Positions 1 through 6,699 of a stretch of DNA of 39,889 nucleotides are shown here, in pieces (position 1 is the stretch's first letter; each line of letters begins with the position of its first letter). This DNA comes from an uncultured Eggerthellaceae bacterium (GTDB taxonomy: Bacteria > Actinomycetota > Coriobacteriia > Coriobacteriales > Eggerthellaceae). Made by a program: the position numbers and the translations under genes. The notes under the pieces were generated by a model. That model was not told the origin of the DNA and did no database searches. It saw only the letters and a list, made by a program, of their open reading frames with translations. Location of the stretch: the NCBI GenBank assembly GCA_910584145.1, contig CAJTXX010000014.1, positions 5,319 through 45,207 on the forward strand, given 5' to 3'.

Positions 1-36
1 GAGGGTCGGCCCGCCGCCGCGGCGGCGGCGCGCTAG
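1..36 (+). CDS. possible C-terminal tail of a gene entering from the left
   Basis: Frame 1 is open from the window edge and ends with TAG at 34-36, encoding a short Ala/Arg-rich tail. Only 11 residues are visible, so no function can be given. The DNA contains a GC palindrome at 12-29 (CCGCCGCCGCGGCGGCGG). The open frame could be chance in such GC-rich DNA. Confidence 0.2.
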   Translation, partial: EGRPAAAAAAR

Positions 37-259
37 GCGGCAGGCGTTACCCCTGCGTTGGCGCGCGTACCGTTCCGTTGCCTTCCGGGAAGTTCCCCGT
101 TTCCTGGGGGTGTAAGGTGCTACCCTATGCTATGTGCATCGGGTTCTATGGCTTACCATCTGCGCATAGATGAATGTGCAGGTGATGCACACGAGGAAGC
201 GGAGGGGGAAAGGCCTGCTCCGACGGAGATGGGACGCAAGGCGACCAGGAGGGATCATC

Positions 260-1579
260 ATGAACGACGAGACGAACAACCAAGGTCTGGGCGCAGACCA
301 GGCGGCGTCGGGAGCGCAGCCGGACGCGGGAGCTGTGCAGCCCGCGATCGAGGTGCAGCCGAGCACTGGCACCGTGCAGCCCGCAACTGAGATGCAGCCG
401 GGCGCTGTGCAGCCGACGGTTACGATAATGCCGCAAGCCGGCACGCAGGCCGCGCCGGAGGTGCAGACCGCGCAGACCGCTCAGCCGAGCGTCGAGGCGC
501 AGCCGACCTCGGCTTATCAGCAGGCATACCAGGCTGCCCCGAGCGTTGCGCCCGCAGCCGATGCTGGCACCGCCACGGCTGCGCCGGTGGCTGGTGTCGC
601 TACCGCAGCGCCGGTGGCTGACGCGAACGCCGCTGCCGCTGGCACCGGCGGCCCCATACCGGTTCCCGGCACGCCCGCACCTGGCACGCCGACGCCGGTG
701 CCCGGAGCGCCCGCGCCCATGCCCGGTGCCCCGCAGCCCAGCCCCACCGCTGCGCTCGTGTGCGGCATCTTGGCTATCGTGCTGTGCTTCCTCCCCATCG
801 TCGGCATCGGCCTGGGCATCGCCGCCATCATACTGGCAGGCAAGTACTTCCGCGCCGGCGGCACGCAGGGCAGCGGGAAGGCTGGCCGCATCTGCGGCAT
901 CGTCGGCATCGTGCTGTCGGTGATCTTGATGATCATCAATTTCATGATCGTGTTCGGTTCCCTGAGCGTTCTCAGCAACTACGAGCGCCAGCTCGATGCG
1001 GCCATATCGTCCGCAGCCATCTCGAATTCCAGCTCGAGCTCCTCGAGCTTCGCCTCTTCTGACGAAGAGGAAGAGGCCCTTACCAAGGTCGCCGAGGACA
1101 AGCTGAAGAAGATAGCCGACAAAGACCCGGAGACCATGAAGCAGATAGCCGACGTGGTGGCCGACAGCTTCGACGAGATGGGCTCGTTCACCTCCGAGGA
1201 TGTCACGCTCGAGAAGCTCGGGCTCGACCCGATGGTCATCGCCGAGAAGCTGGTCGAGGGCTTCGAGTACGAGTGGTCTGACAGCTACGTCTTCTCCAGC
1301 GGCGACGAGGGCTATGCCGACTTCGACATAATCGCCCACCGCGATGTCTACGATATCTCCTACGATTACATCGACCTGCTGGAAGACGTCGATGTGTCCA
1401 GCTTCGCGTCGGAGGATGAAGCCTACAAGGAGATGGGCAAGCTGCTGCTGCAAGCCATCGACAACGTCGACATGGAGGACAGCTACCTCTCGCTCGACCT
1501 TGAGAAGAAGGACGGCACCTGGACGATCAGCGACGACGAGTGGGAAGACTTCCTCGACCTCTACTTCAGCTTCTACTAA
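260..1579 (+). CDS. DUF4190-like membrane protein with Pro/Ala-rich N-terminus
   Basis: The product is a 439-residue envelope protein of unknown function. The first ~160 residues are low-complexity, rich in Ala, Pro, Gln and Thr, with degenerate repeats of the type VQPxxE/TVQP. Hydrophobic segments follow at about 163-194 and 209-235; their Gly-rich pattern (ILAIVLCFLPIVGIGLGI, then a Gly-rich link) resembles DUF4190 membrane domains. A Ser run and an acidic stretch (DEEEEA) lie near 256-275, and the last ~170 residues are an acidic, probably extracellular domain. I chose the ATG at 260 because AGGAGG lies just upstream at 247-252; an in-frame ATG at 170 would add 30 residues that look non-coding. 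The gene stands alone, with a strong hairpin downstream. The fold assignment is by pattern only. Confidence 0.8.
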   Translation: MNDETNNQGLGADQAASGAQPDAGAVQPAIEVQPSTGTVQPATEMQPGAVQPTVTIMPQAGTQAAPEVQTAQTAQPSVEAQPTSAYQQAYQAAPSVAPAADAGTATAAPVAGVATAAPVADANAAAAGTGGPIPVPGTPAPGTPTPVPGAPAPMPGAPQPSPTAALVCGILAIVLCFLPIVGIGLGIAAIILAGKYFRAGGTQGSGKAGRICGIVGIVLSVILMIINFMIVFGSLSVLSNYERQLDAAISSAAISNSSSSSSSFASSDEEEEALTKVAEDKLKKIADKDPETMKQIADVVADSFDEMGSFTSEDVTLEKLGLDPMVIAEKLVEGFEYEWSDSYVFSSGDEGYADFDIIAHRDVYDISYDYIDLLEDVDVSSFASEDEAYKEMGKLLLQAIDNVDMEDSYLSLDLEKKDGTWTISDDEWEDFLDLYFSFY

Positions 1580-1645
1580 GCGCTACGCTCGGCTCCCCGC
1601 ACGGACCGCACGACAGGCCCCGCACACAAGAGCGGCGAACGAACC

Positions 1646-1673
1646 AAGAAGGCCGGCACCCGCCGGCCTTCTT
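1646..1673 (+). terminator. intrinsic terminator-like hairpin after the DUF4190-like gene
   Basis: A perfect 12-bp stem (AAGAAGGCCGGC / GCCGGCCTTCTT) has a 4-nt ACCC loop. The T-rich 3' arm ends in CTTCTT, but no long T tract follows. It lies 67 bp after the stop codon of the upstream gene and before the parS cluster. Confidence 0.75.
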
Positions 1674-1728
1674 GCTGCAACCTGGGAGGTTCTGGCAACT
1701 CAGCGCTGCGGTCCGTGGGTGCCAAAAA

Positions 1729-1744
1729 TGTTTCACGTGAAACG
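1729..1744. promoter_or_regulatory. parS site 1 (ParB binding site)
   Basis: The sequence TGTTTCACGTGAAACG matches the bacterial chromosomal parS consensus TGTTTCACGTGAAACA at 15 of 16 positions. This palindrome is bound by ParB (Spo0J), which organises and segregates the origin region. No parA or parB gene is visible in this window. Confidence 0.9.
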
Positions 1745-1830
1745 ATTCTTGTTTGGTTGGGATGCAGCCTTGGTTGATTCGACCTAGGAGATTCTGGCAA
1801 CTTTGTTCTGCGACCCGTGGGTGCCAAAAA

Positions 1831-1846
1831 TGTTTCACGTGAAACG
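1831..1846. promoter_or_regulatory. parS site 2 (ParB binding site)
   Basis: TGTTTCACGTGAAACG is identical to site 1 and lies exactly 102 bp downstream, inside the second direct repeat. It matches the consensus at 15 of 16 positions. Confidence 0.9.
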
Positions 1847-1889
1847 ATTCAAAGTTGGCTGGGGCTCAACCGTGCTGTGCCTCCGGAAT

Positions 1890-1905
1890 TGTTTCACGTG
1901 AAACA
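1890..1905. promoter_or_regulatory. parS site 3 (perfect consensus)
   Basis: TGTTTCACGTGAAACA is a perfect 16/16 match to the canonical parS palindrome. It lies 59 bp from site 2 and 33 bp beyond the 3' end of coaD. Confidence 0.95.
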
Positions 1906-1937
1906 TTTTTGCCGGTTGGGATGTTTGAGCTCCTGGG

Positions 1938-2417
1938 TCAGGCGAACTTCTTTGTGAGGGCTTCTTGTACGCAGGGGGGGACGAATTGGGCTACGTCGCC
2001 ACCGAGGCTGGCCATCTCTCGAACGATCGACGATGAGAGGTACATGAACTCGGGCGGGCTCATGATGAACGTCGTCTCCAAGTCGAAATCGAGCTGGTGG
2101 TTCAGGGCATTCATCTGGAACTCGTATTCGAAATCGGTGATGGCACGCAGGCCCTTCACGATGACCTTCGCATCGCGCTCGCGCGCGAAATCGACCAGCA
2201 GGTTCCCGAACGGCTCCACCGTGACGTTCGGCAGATGCTGCGTAGCCTCGCGCACCAGCTGCGTGCGCTCCGGCAGGCTGAACATGGGGTGCTTCCCCGC
2301 CGACGCAGCCACGGCCACGATCACCTCGTCCATCAGCGACGCGGCGCGCGTGATGATATCCAGATGCCCGCGGGTGATGGGGTCGAACGTGCCGGGCGTT
2401 ATCGCGCGTCGAGTCAT
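1938..2417 (-). CDS. coaD: phosphopantetheine adenylyltransferase
   Basis: CoaD transfers AMP from ATP to 4'-phosphopantetheine, giving dephospho-CoA, the penultimate step of CoA synthesis in the cytoplasm. The 159-residue length is typical. The N-terminus has the nucleotidyltransferase signature PGTFDPITRGHLDI, where the RGH replaces the more usual NGH. The C-terminal half has the family motif SSSIVREMASLGGDV. The reading frame is open further upstream, but the ATG at 2417 starts exactly at the conserved N-terminus (MTRRAITPGTFDP) and is preceded by AAAGGA. The gene is divergent from hypC across a 91-bp spacer and ends near the parS cluster. Confidence 0.97.
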   Translation of the reverse strand: MTRRAITPGTFDPITRGHLDIITRAASLMDEVIVAVAASAGKHPMFSLPERTQLVREATQHLPNVTVEPFGNLLVDFARERDAKVIVKGLRAITDFEYEFQMNALNHQLDFDLETTFIMSPPEFMYLSSSIVREMASLGGDVAQFVPPCVQEALTKKFA

Positions 2418-2508
2418 TGAGCGTCCTTTCCGATTTATGGGTGGATACATTCTACCAATTCGCCCATTGCGGCTATCATGGAGGAAAACGAGCGGAAGAG
2501 GAGGCGCT

Positions 2509-2835
2509 ATGTGCCTTGCCATACCGGCGAAAGTGACGCAGATCGGCGCAGATAGCCTGGCCGACGTGGACATATTGGGCGTGAAGCGGCAGGTGTCGCT
2601 CGACCTGACGCCGCAGGCCGGCGTGGGCGACTACGTGCTCGTGCACGCAGGGTTCGCCATCGAGGTGGTGGACGAGCAGTTCGCGCTGGAGACGATCGAG
2701 CTCATCCGCGAGTTCCCGGAGCTGGCCGCGGAAGACCTGGGCGCGGAAGCGACGGCAGGCGCGGGCATGCCGAGCGGCGGCCTAGCCATGGAATTCGCCG
2801 CGGAATTCGGCGACGTGCCGAAGCGGAGCGCCTAG
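2509..2835 (+). CDS. hypC: hydrogenase maturation chaperone HypC
   Basis: HypC works with HypD in assembling the Fe(CN)2CO group of [NiFe]-hydrogenases and delivers it to the large subunit. The N-terminus MCLAIPAKV carries the essential Cys2 and the family motif. At 108 residues it is somewhat longer than typical HypC (~75-95); the extra part is an Ala/Gly-rich tail after about residue 85. The ATG at 2509 follows GGAAGAGGAG and places Cys at position 2 as required. The stop codon TAG is immediately followed by the hypD ATG, so the two genes are probably translationally coupled. An open frame extends upstream to 1855, but that stretch overlaps coaD antisense and is spurious. Confidence 0.96.
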   Translation: MCLAIPAKVTQIGADSLADVDILGVKRQVSLDLTPQAGVGDYVLVHAGFAIEVVDEQFALETIELIREFPELAAEDLGAEATAGAGMPSGGLAMEFAAEFGDVPKRSA

Positions 2836-3930
2836 ATGGATGCGATGCAGGCCGAACTGGCGGCGTTCAAAGACCCCGAGCTGGCACACGGGCTGATCGA
2901 GGCCATAGCGGAGCTGGCGCCCGCGACCGGCGCCACGCTCATGGAAGTCTGCGGCACGCATACGGTATCCATCGCGCGCAACGGCATCCGCAACCTGCTG
3001 CCCGACGGCGTGAAGCTGTCGTCGGGGCCGGGTTGCCCGGTGTGCGTGACGTCGAATCACGACATCGACAAGGTGATAGCGCTGGCGCGCGTGCCGGAAG
3101 TGACCATCGCCACGTTCGGCGACATGACGCGCGTGCCCGGCTCCACCAGCAGCCTGCTCGCCGAGCAAGCCGCCGGACGCGACGTGCGCATCGTGTATTC
3201 GCCGCTCGACGCGCTGCGGCTGGCGCAGGAGCTACCCGAGCGCCAAGTGGTGTTCGTGGGCGTGGGCTTCGAGACAACCACCCCGCTGACCGCGATGGCG
3301 GTGAAGCGCGCGCAGGCGATGGGCCTGGCGAACTTCACCGTGTACGGCGCGCACAAGAACATGCCGGGTGCGCTGGAGGCCATCGTGGCCGACCCGGAGC
3401 TGCACATCGACGCGCTGATCTTGCCGGGGCACGTGAGCACCATCATCGGCGCCGAACCGTACCGGTTCCTCGCGCGGGAATACGGCATCCCCGGCGTGAT
3501 AACCGGGTTCGAGCCGAACGATATCTTGCAGGGTATCGCCATGATCGTACGGCAACTGCGCGAAGGCCGCTCCGAGGTGGAGATAGCCTATGCACGCGGC
3601 GTCATGGCCGAGGGGAACCCCGTGGCGCTCGCTGCCATCGACGAGGTGTTCGAGACGACCACCGCCACCTGGCGCGGCCTGGGGGCCATCCCCGGAAGCG
3701 GCTACCAGCTGCGTGAGGGATTCGCCGCCTTCGACGCCATGCGCCGCCTCCAGCCCGACGTGGAGCCCACCAAGGAGCACGCCGGCTGTCGCTGCGGCGA
3801 CGTGCTGCGCGCCCACCTTCGCCCCGACGAATGCCCCCTGTTCCGCACGGTATGCACGCCCGAGAACCCCGTGGGCCCGTGCATGGTGTCGAGCGAGGGC
3901 AGCTGCGCTGCGTACTATCGGTATTACTAG
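2836..3930 (+). CDS. hypD: hydrogenase maturation protein HypD
   Basis: HypD is the iron-sulfur scaffold on which the Fe(CN)2CO cofactor of [NiFe]-hydrogenase is built, in complex with HypC and with cyanide from HypE/HypF. The 364-residue length is normal. Visible family motifs are MEVCGTHT near residue 36, SGPGCPVCVT near 62-71, GFETTTP near 143, and the C-terminal cysteine cluster GCRCGDVL...CPLF...C, which binds the [4Fe-4S] cluster. The gene starts directly at the hypC stop codon. It converges on hypF: the two stop codons overlap on the shared CTAG at 3927-3930. hypE, hypA and hypB are not in the window. Confidence 0.97.
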   Translation: MDAMQAELAAFKDPELAHGLIEAIAELAPATGATLMEVCGTHTVSIARNGIRNLLPDGVKLSSGPGCPVCVTSNHDIDKVIALARVPEVTIATFGDMTRVPGSTSSLLAEQAAGRDVRIVYSPLDALRLAQELPERQVVFVGVGFETTTPLTAMAVKRAQAMGLANFTVYGAHKNMPGALEAIVADPELHIDALILPGHVSTIIGAEPYRFLAREYGIPGVITGFEPNDILQGIAMIVRQLREGRSEVEIAYARGVMAEGNPVALAAIDEVFETTTATWRGLGAIPGSGYQLREGFAAFDAMRRLQPDVEPTKEHAGCRCGDVLRAHLRPDECPLFRTVCTPENPVGPCMVSSEGSCAAYYRYY

Positions 3931-6644
3931 CCCTGCGCGGCCGATGCGCGCGCCACGACGGCCTGGCCGAGCGAGATGCATCCGTCGTTGGGAGGCAGGT
4001 CGCGGTTGATAGCCACGGTGAAGCCCTCGCGTTGCAGCGCGTCGAGCGCGCACTCCATCAGGTAGCGGTTCATGAACACGCCGCCCGAGAGCACCACGGT
4101 GCGTATGCCGTAGGCGGCAGCCACCAGCTGCGCCGACAGCACCACCGCCCGCACGATAGCATCGTGGAAGCGCTGCGCGATGATGGGCACCGCGACGCCA
4201 GCCGCCAGATCATCCAGCAGGCTGCGGAAGATGGGCTCGGCATCGAGCAGCACCACCGAGGTGTCCTGCGCCGTGCTGTCGGCCGTCGCCGTGTTCTTCA
4301 CCACTGCTGCCTCGTAGCGCCCGCCTTGGGCATCGGGCGCGGCAGCTGCGGCGTCTACCGCGGAGGGCGTGCCGGCAGCCTCTGCCGACGCGGCTGCCCC
4401 ATCCGCTGCCCCGCTGTGCTCCGCAGCACGGGCCGGCTCAGCGGCGCCCGTGCGCTGAGCGCACGCAGGGGCGGCAGCCGTGCCCATCGCGGCTTCGAGC
4501 ATGATGGCCGGCTCGCCCTCGTAAGACGGCTCGGGACAGATGCCCAGCAGAGCGCTCGCAGCGTCGAACAGCCGCCCGACCGAGGAGGTATACGGCGTGT
4601 TCAGACCGCTTTCTATCATGGCGGCGCACACCTGCGCCTGCTGCTCGCCGAGCGCCTCGAGCGCTCGTTGCGCCCCGGGGTGGTCGAGCAGATCGAACGC
4701 CCACAGCACGCCGTAGGCCATGCGCAGCGGATGCTTCACGCACGCCTGACCGCCCGGCATGGGCACATACGCGAAATTGGCGAACCGCTCGAACGCGCTC
4801 AGGTTCGCGAGCAGCACCTCGCCACCCCAGATGGCGCCATCGGGCCCATAGCCCGTGCCATCGAACGCGATGCCGCACACCGCATCCGCAAGGCCATGCT
4901 CGGCCATCGCCGCCACGATATGCGCGTGATGGTGCTGCACCTCCGTAAGCGGCAGCCCATGCTCTGCGGCCTGCCCGTGCGCCCATTTCGAGGTGAGGTA
5001 TTCCGGGTGCATATCGCATGCCAACGCGTCCGCCGCCACGTCGAACAGCCGCTCGTAGCGCACCTTCGCATGCAGCCACGCGTCGAACGTCTCCGCGTTC
5101 TCCACATCGCCGATATGCTGCGAGACGAATGCCTCCGCCCCCCGCGCGAACGTGAACGTATTCTTCTGCTCAGGCCCCACCGCGAGCACAGCAGATGATG
5201 GCGATGCCAAAGGGACGGAGCAAATGGCATCTTTTTCGGAAGAGCATCCTGCTGTTGGCGCACCCTCGGCAAAAGATGCCATTTGCTCCGTCCCTTTGGC
5301 ATCCTCACCGCCGATGGCTGGCACGTTCAGGGGCATGGGGGCGTAGCCGCGAGCGCGGCGGATGAACTGCACGGCTTCGGTGCCAGCGGCGTCGAGCACG
5401 CGCACCACGGAATCGTCGAAGCGCGAGAGTATCGCGCGGTCGTTGCCCAAGAACGCATCGGCGATACCCGCCAGCTTCTCGTATGCCTCTTCGTCGCTGA
5501 TGACGATCGGCTCATCATGCAGGTTGCCGCTCGTCATCACCAACATGGGCACGCCGCGGGCAGCGCCTGCCGCAGCAGCCGCATCGTCGCAGCGCCCTTC
5601 ATACGCCAGCGCGAAATCGTGCATCAGCAGATGCTGCACCGGAGTGTAGGGCAGCATGACGCCCAGCTCAGGCAAGCCATCGGCGATACCCGCCGGCACC
5701 GGCACGCCCGGCAGGATGCGCAGCAGCGTTATCGGCCGTTGCGAGCCCTCCAAGATGCGCCGCTCAGCCTCGCGCACGTCGCAGACCGCCCGCACATCAT
5801 CGAGCCGCTCGCACATGACCGCGAACGCCTTCGACGGTCGCCGCTTGCGCCGCCGCAGCTCGGCCACCGTCTGCGCATTGTTCGCGTCGCACACCAGATG
5901 GAACCCGCCGAGCCCCTTCACCGCCAGTATCTTCCCCGCGAGCAGCATGCGCACCGCCTCGGCGAACACAGCATCGGTCTCCTCGCGCGTATGCGCCTGA
6001 ACGACACGAAGCCCCGATGCCGAAGATGCCAAAGGGACGGAGCAAATGGCATCTTCGGCACCCTCGCGCCAAGCGAACGAGATCGACGGGCCGCAGGTGA
6101 AGCAGGCGTCGGGCTGGGCGTGGAAGCGCCGGTCGAGCGGGTCGGCGTATTCCGCAGCGCACTCCTCGCACATAGGGAAGGCGCTCATGGAGGTGGTGGC
6201 CCGGTCGTAGGGCAGCTCGTCGATGATGGTGAACCGCGGCCCGCAATTCGTGCAGTTGATGAACGGGTAACGGAAGCGCCGATCGGCCGGGTCGAACAGC
6301 TCGCGCTCGCAGTCGGCGCAGGTGGCCAGGTCGGGCGACACCAGCGTGCGCTCGCCCGCCTCCGCGCCGTCAGACGTGCGTATCTCGAACCCCTCGAAGC
6401 CTTCGATGGGCACCTCGCGCATCTCTATCTCGGTCACCTGCGCAGCGGCCGGCGCGCTCTCGGATATCTCCAGCACGAACTCGTCGACCAGCTTCTCATC
6501 ACCCTCGGCATGGATATGCACGCCGTCAGCGCCGTTCAGCACCCAGCCGCGCACCAGATAGCGCTTCGCCAGCCGATACACGAAGGGGCGGAAACCCACC
6601 CCTTGCACGATGCCCTTCACCCATATGTCGAGCGCAGTGTCCAT
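3927..6644 (-). CDS. hypF: carbamoyltransferase HypF with in-frame repeat insertions
   Basis: HypF uses carbamoyl phosphate and ATP to carbamoylate the C-terminal Cys of HypE, the source of the CN ligands of [NiFe]-hydrogenase. Domains in order are: acylphosphatase (residues ~1-90, VKGIVQGVGFRPFVYRLA), paired zinc fingers (109-184, CADC, CTNC, CEEC, CFTC), YrdC-like domain (~215-430, KGLGGFHLVCDA), and Kae1-like domain (from ~482, with VQHHHAHIVAA, AFDGTGYGPDG and VLSGGVFMNRYL). At 905 residues it is longer than usual (~750). The extra length includes palindromic repeats translated as DAICSVPLAS (198-207), DAKGTEQMAS (448-457) and DAICSVPLAS (472-481), all in inter-domain linkers, plus an Ala-rich insertion near residues 722-790. 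All catalytic motifs appear intact, so the protein is probably functional. Confidence 0.96.
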   Translation of the reverse strand: MDTALDIWVKGIVQGVGFRPFVYRLAKRYLVRGWVLNGADGVHIHAEGDEKLVDEFVLEISESAPAAAQVTEIEMREVPIEGFEGFEIRTSDGAEAGERTLVSPDLATCADCERELFDPADRRFRYPFINCTNCGPRFTIIDELPYDRATTSMSAFPMCEECAAEYADPLDRRFHAQPDACFTCGPSISFAWREGAEDAICSVPLASSASGLRVVQAHTREETDAVFAEAVRMLLAGKILAVKGLGGFHLVCDANNAQTVAELRRRKRRPSKAFAVMCERLDDVRAVCDVREAERRILEGSQRPITLLRILPGVPVPAGIADGLPELGVMLPYTPVQHLLMHDFALAYEGRCDDAAAAAGAARGVPMLVMTSGNLHDEPIVISDEEAYEKLAGIADAFLGNDRAILSRFDDSVVRVLDAAGTEAVQFIRRARGYAPMPLNVPAIGGEDAKGTEQMASFAEGAPTAGCSSEKDAICSVPLASPSSAVLAVGPEQKNTFTFARGAEAFVSQHIGDVENAETFDAWLHAKVRYERLFDVAADALACDMHPEYLTSKWAHGQAAEHGLPLTEVQHHHAHIVAAMAEHGLADAVCGIAFDGTGYGPDGAIWGGEVLLANLSAFERFANFAYVPMPGGQACVKHPLRMAYGVLWAFDLLDHPGAQRALEALGEQQAQVCAAMIESGLNTPYTSSVGRLFDAASALLGICPEPSYEGEPAIMLEAAMGTAAAPACAQRTGAAEPARAAEHSGAADGAAASAEAAGTPSAVDAAAAAPDAQGGRYEAAVVKNTATADSTAQDTSVVLLDAEPIFRSLLDDLAAGVAVPIIAQRFHDAIVRAVVLSAQLVAAAYGIRTVVLSGGVFMNRYLMECALDALQREGFTVAINRDLPPNDGCISLGQAVVARASAAQG
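5203..5231 (+). repeat. palindromic repeat copy A inside hypF
   Basis: This 29-bp element has GATGCC at its left end and GGCATC at its right end, around a 17-nt core AAAGGGACGGAGCAAAT. It lies within hypF and reads DAICSVPLAS on the minus strand. CTTTT follows the right end, as in copies B and D. Confidence 0.9.
5275..5303 (-). repeat. palindromic repeat copy B inside hypF (inverted)
   Basis: This is the exact reverse complement of copy A over 29 bp, extended to 33 bp by the flanking TTTT. The two copies form an inverted repeat spanning 5203-5303 with 35 bp between the extended arms. It is translated in the hypF frame as DAKGTEQMAS. Confidence 0.9.
6018..6060 (+). repeat. palindromic repeat copy C inside hypF, extended inverted arms
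   Basis: The 29-bp core at 6025-6053 is identical to copy A. Here the inverted arms extend to 13 bp (TGCCGAAGATGCC at 6018-6030, GGCATCTTCGGCA at 6048-6060) around the 17-nt loop. It encodes DAICSVPLAS at HypF residues 198-207, between the zinc-finger and YrdC domains. Confidence 0.9.
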
Positions 6645-6699
6645 CTGCCCATCCTATCCGACAGGGCGGACACGAGAGACGCCCCATCCATCCGATCTA

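Larger units (their letters stand above)
1681..1871. repeat. two direct repeats (102-bp period) carrying parS sites
   Basis: Two copies begin with CCTGGGAGGTTCTGGCAACT at 1681 and CCTAGGAGATTCTGGCAACT at 1783. Both continue through CCGTGGGTGCCAAAAATG into a parS site and then a degenerate GTTGG-G tail. The offset is 102 bp throughout. The third parS site (1890) shares only the tail similarity (CGGTTGGGATG). No credible gene lies in 1674-1937. Confidence 0.8.

Noticed and set aside
146..1453. Long minus-strand open frame opposite the DUF4190-like gene
   Set aside because: It is a mirror frame produced by high GC; its protein is Arg/His/Gly-rich without domains, while the plus frame has a ribosome site and membrane helices.
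1973..1980. Seven-G run in the 3' part of coaD as a phase-variation tract
   Set aside because: The run is short, lies in codons for a normal coaD C-terminus (FVPPC), and an essential housekeeping gene is an unlikely target.
5203..6060. CRISPR array as explanation for the repeats in hypF
   Set aside because: Only three units occur, at irregular distances and in both orientations, inside a conserved gene and without cas genes.
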